From: Trichaptum fuscoviolaceum
Lineage: Eukaryota; Basidiomycota; Agaricomycetes; Hymenochaetales; Trichaptaceae
Length of the DNA stretch: 64,000 nucleotides
Assembly: GCA_910574455.1 (NCBI GenBank)
Contig: CAJSYZ010000008.1
Coordinates: 3,040,707 to 3,104,706 of the forward strand
Direction: 5' to 3'
This document shows, piece after piece, positions 20,830 to 31,628 of this stretch; position 1 is the first letter of the stretch, and every line of letters starts with the position of its first letter. Both the position numbers and the translations under genes were made by a program. The notes under the pieces are model-generated. The model was not told the origin of the DNA. It searched no databases and was given only the letters and a program-made list of their open reading frames with translations.

Positions 20830-22289
20830 CTATTCTTATCTATGTAATATCGATAGTTTTTGCCAGTGATTTACTATTGCAATATGGGCCACCGTGGTGG
20901 CAAGCTCCCTGGCTTTACTTGGGACCCTTGTGATTTGGACTTGTGTTCTGTTGGGGCACGTGCATAGACATGGCCGAGGGCGAGTGTGGGCTAGGGTTTG
21001 ATGAAGGCGCGTCTTGGCTGGGACATGTGTATGAAATTTATTGATATGTGACAATATGTTTCGTAATAGCGAACTTGGACATATCTGTAAAGTACTGTAT
21101 CTGATTCAAGACTTGTGTGTGGGGACAACTTGAAGGGCATGTCTGGGCCTGGACATGGGAATTTAAGTGGCACTTTCTGGTGCAAGTGACTTAAGCAGCT
21201 GAGTGACTGAAATTCTTGTTAAGTAAATTTTACTGATTCAGGCATCAGCTTGTCCTCGCCACGAATGTCTGAGCAAATCATGGGGAATGCATTGAATAGC
21301 AGCTTCTGCATCAAGATTTGAGCATCTCAGCGCATCCACTTCTTCAGGCTCACTGTGCATCGACAGTCAGAGGTCCTACGTTTTTGTTGGCAGGCGACAA
21401 TGCAGGTTGTATTGCCGCGGCCGTCTTCAGTTCAGGGACAGAGCGAACCGGTACCGAGAGCGGGTCAACTCCATCGTCTTCGGTAGATAAAGGTCCTATG
21501 TACGATAGGCATACTTGGAGTTGAAACATCTCACAGAAGTGTCAAATCGCTATCTCCATCTTCAGCCAAAGGCACGTTGCAAGGGTCGACACTGAACTTT
21601 ATTTTCCAGCACAGGCAGTCGCAGGCATAGATCTGGTCAGAGAGGCACGATGGTTAACGTTATTCGGGTTGACTGGGGTATCGGTTACAGAGTGTACAGT
21701 TTGGATCAAGACATATCGGACGGTTGATTTCGGCGGCTCCTCTTCAAGGAACGTTGGCGATGAAGCTTCAGTAAGAACAAACACTTCATCGGTAGAGACT
21801 TCAGGTAAAGCAATAGCAGAGGGATCGACAGAGAGCGTCGCATGCGCAGCCACTGGGCAGTATAGAACGTCAGCCAAGTTACTATGAACGGGCGCAAACA
21901 GATAGTCGTCGATAGGCATCAGGGTTAAGGCTTGTATGAGCCACTGAGCTTGATAGCTTTGTGCGCGGTGTGAGTGGCAGAAGCGTACACAATGACAAGG
22001 AAGCTTACGTAGTCACTGGGTAACATCGCCTCCATGCCGTTCATTTTGAATTGACGTGATGCTGTGTGTCCTGGAGAATGTGTCAAGTCCGATTGATGAT
22101 GCTTAATATTTGAAGTAGGCTTCTAGCCGTCTTAAAGCTGAAGTTGAGTCTGTTGAAGGGCAGTCCGAGGACGAGAATAATCACTTCTTTTCCTTCAAAG
22201 TGAACAGTCGCGGTTGAGAATACAATCCGAGAGTCCAGAGTAAGAGAACCGAGTGAAACCAAAGGCAGATTACACTTGAGCCTCCCTGC

Positions 22290-22300
22290 CACTGGCAGTG
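22290..22300. promoter_or_regulatory. dyad site CACTG-n-CAGTG
   Basis: CACTGGCAGTG identical to the sites at 15450 and 44368, followed by CACGCTCACGTCA. It precedes only a weak ORF here, so it may mark a decayed promoter. Confidence 0.3.
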
Positions 22301-23638
22301 CACGCTCACGTCAGGTCTACCTCTTGAACCAAGAGCTCCAGGTGATCGAACTTCTTCGCATAAAAACTGCAGATGATGAGGCGCTATTTCGTGGTATGAA
22401 AGTCTCCGAGCGAGAACGCAAAGAGCTTGAGAATAAGAAGTGTCAGTGGGAGGCGGCGCAGACAAAACACAGCATCTTCCGAACCGGCGTGCTAGACAAG
22501 GAGCAATCTGTCGACGATAGCGAGTATGGCTTTGACGAAAGGCAGACGTACCTGTTTGTTCTTCTGGACACAATAAGTATTTCTGCTTCTGCAGTGCTTT
22601 CACTTCTTTATCAGTTTGCTACCGACCGAACTCGGAAAAGGAAAGAGAGAAAGAAAGGAGTGTGAAGTGGCAGGTGAAACATAGATATCCGAGACGAATA
22701 GGGGCTTAACACTGAGAGAATAAAAATAAAATGGGGGAAAGCCATAGGGAAGGCCAAGAAGAGGGGGAAGGAAATAAGAAATGAGAAAATAGATTAAAGC
22801 AAGGGAAAAGAAATAGTAAAAAAAATGAGTGAGATGGGCGGAAGAGAGAGTAGCGGGAGACGAGCCGAAGATCGAGCTTCTCCCGCAGCACCCTTCCCTC
22901 CGCGTCCAAGTTGTTCGTACCCTTCGTCACAATCGCGAGCTGTGCTTTCAGTTGTCGAATAGATGCTGTCGCTGAGCACTGGTGCGCCTCCAATGTTGTC
23001 TGAAGCCGCTTTGTCTCTGTCGAGTACAATGTCGAGAGCATCAGATTACGCTTGGCACACTGTTCTGCCACCCTATTCTCCTTCTCCAATAAATCAATTC
23101 GCAGTGACAATCTTCTAACCTCCTTCCATGCGGAGACTGAGTTCTCCTTTGCCTCTTCCTTGAGCGCGACGCGTCACATCGGTGAGCTGCTTGTCGTGCT
23201 CCCAAGCCGTCTGGAGCTGATGGTCCATCTCCTGACTACTTTCCGAGAGCAGCGCGACCTTTTTTGAGCAATGGAGAGAACAACTTTCGTGGCCTCGAGA
23301 TCTGCCACCAGTGCTTGACGTGTTTGATCCGCTCATACCATCTGTATTTCTGAGGAGTTATGCATGGTCTGGGCCGCGTCATCCAGCAAGGCAAAGCCGT
23401 GTTGAGTATCCACGGGACAACCACGGCCTCGCAATCCGTGTTTGCATCCCCATCGGGCTGTGCGCGGTTGTGACGGGGCGCTCTACAGAAGTAGACCGTG
23501 TTGACATCGAAGTAAAACATAGTGCGCAAGTTCGCAGGCTCTCTGAAGCGAGCAAATGTGGTGGCGGGGATAGGACCGCGCCATGCTGCAAATCAATCAG
23601 CAAATGGTTGTCCACAACATGAGCGAAAGTAGATCCAC

Positions 23639-24297
23639 TCACGACCATTGCACGGAAATGCTGTACATTCCTACACCTCTCATGGCGCAAGCAACCTTCA
23701 GACTTGGTAACAAAGGATGCCCCTTGCCTTCATCCCAAAGTTGAACCGTAACCACTGCCAGATTCTCCGGTTTTCTCACATTGCTAATCATTCTGTGCAG
23801 AGAAGCAACACGGACAACTGAGAAGGCCAAGTGCTCGACACCTGCCGAGAGCTGTTTGAAAGCGAGAGGTGACGGTAAAAAGATTTCGACCTTGAATTCC
23901 CGTAAGCGATTGCAGGTGTGTATGGAAGCCTCTCCCCGAGCGATTGCATCGTCATATGCTCGTTGTTGTTCCAATTAGCGAGCTTCAACGCACGAATCCG
24001 CGGTTCAGAGCGTAATACGGCCAAGGTGCCGACATCGAATGATGGGACCGTGTTGCACATGCGCGCTGCGTCGACGGCGCCCTCCGTCTGTTGCCCAGGC
24101 AGCACAGCCAAATAGCGAGATGTCGAGCTCGTAGTACATAGAGCTTGCCACTGGGAGATTTGACGTCTGCACGTGCGAAAGAGTGGTGGGGAATCTGATC
24201 AAGATGGTTGCAGTCGAGATGCGCACGCGTGCCAGTGTAACGGCACCACCAAGCTCGCGGCCGCGTTCATCTTGCGGTCGTCTACATGGACGAAGTA
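23639..24297 (-). pseudogene. F-box/LRR-like gene remnant, frameshifted
   Basis: Minus-strand segments in successive frames read like an agaric F-box/LRR-type protein: LGGAVTLARVRISTATILIR, then a tract with RIRALKLANW, then NRLREFKVEIFLPSPLAFKQ and PENLAVVTVQLWDEGKGHPL. At least two frame changes are needed. The 5' side is cut by the Tc1/mariner element whose left end is at 24298. The identification rests on general composition, not on a named motif. Confidence 0.3.
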
Positions 24298-25634
24298 CAG
24301 CGGGTTACCAAAAATGATCGTCACATGTCACATGTCACGCTAAACTCGCGGTGAACACGACTTTTGCTTCGTGTTTCTGTCCTTCTTCGCTCTACCTCTT
24401 GCACCCACTATGGCTCGTCTTAAGACCCAAAGATCTGAACTTGACTCTCCATTAAAGAATCAGATTGTTGGTGCTATCTGTGCTGGAAAAAAAATTTCCG
24501 AAGCGGCTCGACTTTTTGGTGTCAAAAGAACCACTTGTCAATCACTCTGGCAACGATACCTAAAAAATGGCACAACTCACAATCGGCCTTGAAGTGGGCG
24601 AAAGAAGAAGCTCAGTGACCGCTCTCGCAGACACTTGAAGTTTGAGGCCAAGAAACAGCAAAAACTCTCGCTTGCAAGACTTGGCCAGTTAACGGAGCCA
24701 AAAGTGCATGAAAGCACTGTTCGTCGAGAACTAGCAGCATTCGGACTGCACCGGAGGAGGGCACAACGAAAGCCCTACATCAGCAGGGCTCATAAACGTC
24801 AGCGGCTCGCTTGGGCGCGTCGGTATAAGCATTGGACAAAGTTTCATTGGCGCCATGTGATATGGTCAGATGAATGCTATGTCTATGTTGGTGACAACAA
24901 GGGCCCTGTATATGTGACACGATCAGAAGACGAGAAGTATGACAATGAATGTGTTATACCAACATTCAGACAATCAACCATAAAGGTCATGGTTTGGTCC
25001 TGCATTGCCGATAGCCAGCGAGGTCCTCTAGTTTTACTCGATTTCCCTGGAGGAAAGGGTGGAGGAATGACGACCGACTGATACACTGAACAAGTGCTTG
25101 ATGGACCTGTTCTTGATTTCTTCAAGAAGATAAGGACCAGCAGAAGCTTTATGTTCTTTCAGCAAGACAATGCTCGATGTCATGTGGCGAAAAAAACCCT
25201 AAACTGGTTTAAACGTAACCAAATCCATCTCTTTCCACATCCACCCACTTCTCCTGATCTCAGTCCTCTGGAGAACATATGGAGCCTCTTCAAATATCGC
25301 ATCAGATCACAGCCTCGCTCCCCTACTTCCATATCTCAGCTGAAGATCGCTTGTCAGGAGGCTTGGAATAGCATTTCAGCAGATGATATCAACAGATGTG
25401 TCTTTAGCATGCCTGATCAAGTGCATGCAGTAATTGGAGCACATGGTGGACCAACTCGATTTTAATGCAATACTTTCTATGCTATGATGTACTGTATGAT
25501 CTCATGTATCCAATTGTGAAATTACATGCTTTATTATGATGCAAAAATATGAGCTACTAACATATTACTGTGAAGCCTGTACGAAGATTTGTGACATTGT
25601 GTGACATGTGACGATCATTTTTGGTAACCCGCTG
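24298..25634. mobile_element. Tc1/mariner-family DNA transposon, 1337 bp
   Basis: Terminal inverted repeats of about 36 bp begin CAGCGGGTTACCAAAAATGA on the left and match the reverse complement of the right end, continuing through TCGTCACATGTCACA. A TA dinucleotide flanks each end (24296-24297 and 25635-25636), the usual Tc1/mariner target duplication. The near-perfect TIRs point to recent insertion. It carries one transposase gene, now with two stops, so it cannot move by itself. Confidence 0.9.
24410..25465 (+). pseudogene. Tc1/mariner transposase with two in-frame stop codons
   Basis: One reading frame from MARLKTQRSELD to GAHGGPTRF (352 codons including the stop), interrupted by TGA at 24590-24592 and 25079-25081. 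N-terminal helix-turn-helix: SEAARLFGVKRTTCQSLWQR; second HTH: ESTVRRELAAFGLHRRR. Catalytic DDE triad: WSDECYVYVG, then FQQDNARCHVAK, then SPDLSPLENIWSLFK (the Asp of QQDN and the Glu of PLEN are 34 residues apart by my count, a DD34E arrangement). In the family this enzyme cuts at the TIRs and inserts at TA. Both TGA codons fall where other members have sense codons. Inactive as read. Confidence 0.88.
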
Positions 25635-25636
25635 TA

Positions 25637-26429
25637 GTTGCAGGCAAAAGGAACGGAAAAGCCTGAGCAGGCCTCTGTGCTGGAGCCGAACACCGTGACG
25701 CACCTGGCACCTGAAGTGTTTAAGTGATTGGAGAGCTGTAAATAGCTAATGATTAAGTTGTTGCAAGAAGTACATTTAATGTATGTTAGGATACTTAGTA
25801 CCCGGACTCGGACATGTAACACATTTTTGGGACTTATTCTAATGACTACTTGGACTTGTTTTCTATGGACAAGTGTTCCTGGTTCACTACGACTTATGGA
25901 CTTAGCGACAAGCGTATAGCGTCTGAGCGACCGGGGTCCAGCGTCTAGCGTCTGAGCGACCCGGGACCAGCGTCTGAGCGACCAGCGACCAGCGTCTGAG
26001 GGACCCGGGACCAGCGTCTGAGCGACCAGCGACCAGGGTCCAGCGACTCAGCGACCAGGGACCAGCGACTTAGCGACCAGGGACCAGCGACTGGTGCGGA
26101 GAAACCTCGGACCAAGTAGCAGTTCCCACGGAATTATGATCAGCATGTCCCCAGGACAAGCCAGGGGATTATGTAGCATCAAGTTACTATCGTGTTTGTC
26201 AGTAACAAAAGCAATCGCTCTGTCTCCAGGATAACAACGGATCTGAATAGGTTTAGCAACTACTAATTAGTTGTAATTGGAATGACGCTTCAAAGCATCG
26301 GAAAGGTCGAGTCGCTATGGCATACCCTTGAGTGATCCTTTAAGTTGCTAAGTACCGCACTGTATGTATGTAGTTGACCAGCAGCTACAATCAGTGCTTG
26401 CTCGCGGCGAATGTATTGTAGTAGATAGT
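25637..26429. other. intergenic: end of inserted block, minisatellite, FunK1 3' flank
   Basis: Right flank of the Tc1 element, then a minisatellite (25912-26092), then from about 26168 sequence homologous to the flank at 16850-17675 (ACTATCGTGT, GTCAGTAACA, AGTACCGCACTGTATGTA). No gene is seen. Confidence 0.5.
25912..26092. repeat. minisatellite of AGCGACCAGGGACC-type units
   Basis: About 180 bp of imperfect tandem units built from AGCGTCTGAGCGACC and AGCGACCAGGGACCAGCGAC. Units drift from the GTCTGAG form on the left to the CCAGGGACC form on the right. It is non-coding and lies between the Tc1 element and the FunK1 copy at 26430. Confidence 0.8.
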
Positions 26430-27775
26430 TTATAGACAAAGACACTTGGCATCAAGGACGTTATGATGTTTAATTACACAACAATTCTTCTGACATGCGA
26501 AAAAGTCGAAACCCCATACATCTGCGAAGGCAGGAAAGGTCACCTGCCAATCGTGAACAACAGGCATAACCCGAAGCTTCGCGCCCTGCTGTCCGAGTAC
26601 TGCTGACTCGGCTGCAAGTTTTCTAATCCAGGCCCTATCTCGTACGGCTCGCATCCTTCGTCGGAATAGAAATGCAAGATTCCAGCATATTTGTTTAAGC
26701 ACAAAATGTTTCACATGGTCGAGTACCATGGCTGGTTTCGTCAGAAAGACATCTTTTCTATCGGCTACTTCACTCCAAGATCCCACTCTCCATTCTCTGA
26801 GGATATCATGTTTCTTTCGCGTTGCAGATTCCGAAAGGTACGGACAAATCCCCCTCTTCCATCGATATCCAAGTCCATGCCACACAGATGCATAGAGAAG
26901 GGACTCCAGATCGTGGCACATGTGGTGTTCATACGGAGAAAGTGTCATTTCGAGTGTCTCGATGGCCATGAAGGGTATACTTCCAGACCGATGACGATTA
27001 TTATTACCTTGTTCCCCTGCATTCTCATCTTCATATAGAGATGTAGGAGTACTAGGTGCATTCGACAACATAGGCGTATTCGGTATCGCAGCGGGTGAAG
27101 AAGATTCATCGACAGAACCAAAAGCATCTGGACATTCGAATCCGGATGGATTTGAGATCTTGGACGGATCGAATTCAAGCAACATTGCGATTACTCTGCC
27201 GTCCTTGATGTGGTTTGCCATATTAGCAATGAAAATATCTTGATGAAGGTGCTCTTTATGTGAGAACAGGGCATGAACATCTATTCGGATACTCGTCAGA
27301 CCATCGGAGTTCGATTTAAAATGTGAAGACACAACGCACGTGTAGTAAACTGATGCACGAATTCACGGAACTGTTCGTCAGTCAGTTCCTCGAGAGGATC
27401 GTATTTTCGCGTCAATACCATCTCCATGAGATGCCCGTACGACTTAGCTTCCGGACTTCCTGCGGCTTTCAGGAAGTCAGCCGATTTGATTTTGTAGCCT
27501 CCCGTTTTGTAAGTGGCGAGATTCCGTACGCGATTCTTCAATGCATCATCCATGTCAGAGTCAGTTACGCCGAACGAACATCTCAGAAACGTTTGAAAAG
27601 GGATGTCGCTGTAAGTATTACGCCGTAAGTAAGACCCGAGATGAAGGTCAACGCTCCGATGCGTGTAGGGGTGTGAGGGATAGCAAGCCTTCAAATGGTT
27701 GACAGACGCCTCAGCTGTATCTTCAAGTTCCAGGACATGTTGAATATCAAGCTCATCCCTCCGGCCGGAGTCCAT
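26430..27775 (-). CDS. FunK1-type pseudokinase, N-lobe deleted (HQD)
   Basis: Exons 27340-27775 and 26430-27280, 428 residues. The N-terminus is intact (MDSGRRDELDIQHVLELED, PYTHRSVDLHLGSYLRR, FGVTDSDMDDALKNRV), then AGSPEAKSYG jumps to MVLTRKYDPLEELTDEQF, so the ATP lobe and linker are missing. The loop reads YSHKEHLHQDIFIAN in the family alignment: HRD became HQD. The DFG-equivalent is LLEFD. The C-lobe retains IPFMAIETLE, DLESLLYASVWHGLGYRW and FACQKNCCVIKH. Its closest relative here is the copy at 12003-13448 (same MDS.RRDE.DIQHVLE start, similar 5' flank), but it lost a different segment and kept the intron. It is probably an expressed or recently silenced pseudokinase. Confidence 0.75.
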
Positions 27776-28844
27776 GGTCTGCGCGATATAAGGTATAAGC
27801 TATGAAACAATGCAGACTGATTGTTTTGATAAGTGAAGAATAGTTGAACAATGTTAAGAAAGCAGGTGAGTCAGGACTCATGGAGGTTAAAGTGGGAATT
27901 GTGGTTACACGCGAGTCGAGCTAAGAAGTCTGAGTCACGATGGATTCCGAGAAACTGGGTCATAATTGGGACGCGACGATCATTTTTTGTAAGAGGCTTT
28001 ACATATGATTGGATTTGTGTTCAAGGTCTATCTACTACACATACAAAACGACAGGAAGAGAAAAGAAACATTTAAGGAGGTTTATTTGAGGTATGATTTA
28101 CTATGGAGAAGGTTCGAGTGTCGAGTCATTCTCCGGGCTATACAATACGATACGGATAAAGTGACAAGAGCGCAGACATACTGTTACACACATATATACA
28201 CGGCCGATCTTCTCTTCATCGCATCCTCTCGTAGACAAACGAGAAGATCGAGAAAAACAGAGCGGAAGAAGAGGAAGAACGGCCAATATCAATATGCTCG
28301 TGAGGGGATGCAATCTTGGTGATGTCCCAATCTCAAGGAAGATCAAGAAAGACAGGAAATCAAGGGTCATTTGGGAGAACAGGAGATGAATGCCAGTGAG
28401 AAATCTTGGAATAAAGAACGTGAGGAGGTCGTGTTCATGACGATGACAATGCCGATGCAAAATAAGCGTTAAAGTGAAAGGCGGGTGATAATATGTATGT
28501 GCGTTTATCGTGATCAGGTTCGTATGTGTGTGCGGCCATCCGCACCCACATGAGTATGCCATCGTGAAGTGGGATGTTTGTATGTACCGTCAAGATGCGA
28601 ACAGCGTATTTTACAGTCGAATGTAATTCGACAATGCCAGATGAGTGATTGATGACCATGCGGTGCTGAGTCGTGGGGGTGGTGATTGCGAGTGCTTATA
28701 CTGATGCTGAGAGAGACAAAGTGAAGTCGAGATGCTGAAATGATGGATGGACGGAAAAAACGCCAAGGGAGTACTACAGTTAGAAGCGTGCTTGGACCAA
28801 AAGATGAAATCCAGAGTGGCCATGGTTCAATCCTCCATGGTCAT
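27776..28844. other. intergenic, no gene seen
   Basis: 5' flank of the FunK1 copy, homologous to 13449-13560 at its start, then 3' flank of the CRIB gene. At 27973-27992 a 20-base word closely resembles the Tc1 inverted repeat end. Frames here are short and without family resemblance. Confidence 0.4.
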
Positions 28845-31628
28845 TCAAGCCACACATCCAGAAGGATCTTCGCTGCGCGTTCGGCGAGCAACCACGACGT
28901 CCTTCTCATTCATCGTCAAACCTCCTTCAGCCTGGTTTTCCGGCTCCACGACCGCAACCGCAACCGCGACGTCACCTGCGCCTTTCGGATCCTCAAAAAT
29001 CACTTTCATGTCTCGCGACGTGCGCTCGTCCGTCGGTGTCATCGGTGGTGTCGAGAATGCCTCGCTCTCCTCCGTATCGTCCGTCTCACCCGACCCCGCC
29101 GACTCCTCGCCAGAGGAGGACGCCGACGAGGACAGCGATGACAACGAAGGACGCGGCGATGCATCTGTATCATTTGACTCTTGCGCGGCAGGCGATACCG
29201 ATGTCGATTCTTTCTTTGATTTCGAACCAGTCTGAGTTTCTTGAGGTCCAGCAATGGCTTGGAGTGTTCGTGATTCTGGTACTTGTGCGTCACGAACGGA
29301 CTCCAAGCTCGAGCGTCCCGAAGTAGTCTTCTTCTCCTTCACCTCAGAACTCTTCCGCTCGGCCTCAGCTTCCAGGGACTTCCTCGCCATACCCACAGGT
29401 TCCGAAGCAGGCAGGTCCGGGATCAGCAAGTATGTCGACACGCTCTTCCTCTGATGCTTCGATTTGTGCTGCTGCTGTTGTTGCATCGGTGATAGACACG
29501 ACATAACAGAAGACGCGCTCGGGAGTGGCGGTACCGGCGGTGGCGCCACCAACGACAAAGTACCCAACGCAAGCTCTTCCTCCGGGTCCAACCGCGGCAC
29601 CGGCTTCCTCCTCACCAAGCTCGCACGTTTCTGCGCCTTCGGCGTCGTTGTGCTCTTGCTCGGCGATCCGCCGAGTATCCCGTCTTCCGGGATCCCAGGG
29701 GCCGACACCGAGCGCACATGCGTCCCCGTCAGCTTCGCAAGCGCATCCTCCACGCCTTGCACCTGTGTCCCCACTCCCATTCCTGCCTCCATCGCTGCCA
29801 GCTTTGCACCCAAGCTCGCAAATTGTTCGGGTGTCACGCTCCCCGTAAACGTGTTTGCACTTGCACGTTTTGGATTCCGTGGAGGCCGGACAGGCGTTGT
29901 CGTCGGTGTCGGTGTCGGTGTTGTCGCCGCCGACATTCCCGGAGGAGGAGGCGATGATGATGGTGATGCCGACGCCGCTGCCAGCGTTGAGAAGTCCAAC
30001 GACTTCACCAAACGTTGCTTCTTGTCATCCGAGTCCGGATGTAATGTCAATGGCGACTGGTTGACCAACCACAATTTTCAATAACGAGAAATGAAAAAAA
30101 AAACATAGTCAGCAAAATTCGAAATAACCAATATTCAAATACGTATCAACCCTCCTATATGGACGAGAGGGGAGGGAAAGAGATACGAGGGATACAACAT
30201 ACCTCGTTTTCGTTCTCATGCAACCCCACATGCACTCCCATGGAATCCATGCGTGTCTCGATGACCTGTCGCCACCGCGCCTCATCCCACATCTCCTTAC
30301 TCGGGTTTGGGCTCTATAGACAGAAGACAACCACGTCGTCAGTATAAGTTCAATATGAGAGATGAATAGATAGAGCGCATGGTAGATTTGAATGAGCCTG
30401 CGCTCCAGATGACATCGGTAGCGCAGGAAAGGGACATGGTATCGATCAGTCCCTTGTGTCAAGGTCGCCGCAATAAACCCCACCACGCATCTCACATCAT
30501 GCACCACACCGATGCAAAATGAAATAAGTGATGGGGAGGAACGAAGAAAGTGTAGCGCTGGAAGAATCCTTGACATGAGGCGCTCAGGGCAGGGCCCCAG
30601 TAGAGGCGTATACTTTCCTTGGACATATGGCACAAAGAAAAGACGCGTGAAGGATAGGGGCAGACATGAAGAGTTCGCGACGCTGATCAGTGATCTCTGC
30701 AACTGCAAGGGCGAGACAGAAACGATCTTGGTCGCCCGAACCGCGCGTGCAATTTACGAGTCCTCTGTCCGTCATTAGAGTGAGATGACGAACGAAAGAC
30801 CAAAGAACAGAATTGATATGTTGTTCTCCCAGAGTGTGTCACAGAAGAAGAAGAAATGGACAAGGACAGAGCAAATCGAAGAAAAAAAACAAAAAAGAAA
30901 GAAAAAAAAAACAAGACACTCACATCGTTTGCTCCGAGATGAAACTCGTGTCTAAACCCACTCGGCGCTCCGATGCATATTTTCGCCTTTCCTTGTCCTG
31001 CTTTCGCCCCCTCCGACTTCGCTTCCGACGCTTCGGAACCCTCGAAAACCTCAGTAACGACGACGCATTTTTCACCACTAGAGGCGGAAGCAGAAGCGTT
31101 CCGCAGACGCGCGCGTGCCCAACGCCCACTCCGCCCTGGTACTGATCCTGATCCCGCAGGGGACACGGACACGGACCCCGAGCGCCGGAGCGCGGCGAAC
31201 GCGAAGGAGCTCTTTAGGCTGAAGACGGTGAAGCTCGTCGTGCTGGCGTTCACGTTCGATTCGGCATCGTGACTGGGGCCCGTGGGGCATGATGCATTGC
31301 CATTGCCATTGCCATTGCTATTGTCAGAAGTGCCACCGCCAAGGGAGAGCGAGAACTGCCGGCGCTGTTTCCTGAGCATCGGCGTCTTCTTTGCTTTTGT
31401 TTTCGTCTGCGGTGTTGACACAGTTGTAGCTGTCGTCGCGGTGGCGTCAGGGGAGGGCGGGAGTGTGGATGGGCCTGATCCGGGAGAGGAGACGGACGCG
31501 TCGGCGTGGCGGTCGTCTATCGACGTCGATGAGGCTGAGGCGGGCGAAGACGAGAACGTCGTGCGCACGGGGGAGTCGTCCAGTATCGAGTGGTGGTGCG
31601 GTGCGGTGCACAGCAGTGTCGCCAACAT
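28845..31628 (-). CDS. CRIB-domain (Cdc42/Rac-binding) protein with long disordered regions
   Basis: Three exons: 30924-31628, 30203-30313, 28845-30056; 675 residues. The first exon is Ser/Thr-rich and disordered, then ends in a CRIB motif, CIGAPSGFRHEFHLGAND (about residues 218-235), matching ISxPxxFxHxxHVG. Exon 2 continues with PSKEMWDEARWRQVIETRMD. The last exon is Pro/Ser/Thr-rich with a QQQQQ run and basic KRASLVRRK; it has no kinase domain, so this is not a PAK. In the family, CRIB motifs bind GTP-loaded Cdc42 or Rac, so a polarity or cytoskeleton effector role is inferred. The first intron is long (610 nt) with a long pyrimidine tract. TATATAG lies about 30 bp upstream of the start. 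Confidence 0.75.

Larger units (their letters stand above)
20830..24297. other. insert-like region with decayed coding sequence, no intact gene
   Basis: Just after the FunK1 3' end, homology to the copy 1 flank stops near 20875 and resumes near 26168, so about 5.3 kb look inserted. Short frames occur without a recognisable product: 21599-21919 (-), 22276-22665 (+, charged, ERERKELENKKCQWE) and a coiled-coil stretch on the minus strand at 22860-23150 (LEKENRVAEQ, RQLKAQLAIV) broken by a stop and frame change. A CACTG-n-CAGTG dyad lies at 22290-22300. I read this as old, degenerate sequence. Confidence 0.4.

Noticed and set aside
20875..26168. LTR retrotransposon spanning the inserted block
   Set aside because: Both ends share only loose words (ACTTGGACTTGT); no direct terminal repeat, primer site or gag-pol sequence is visible.
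28740..30084. Long plus-strand frames opposite the CRIB gene (for example 29464-30084 and 28747-29235)
   Set aside because: They are antisense shadows of the Ser/Pro/Thr-rich exon; the minus frame joins over splice sites to a CRIB motif, the plus frames have no domain.
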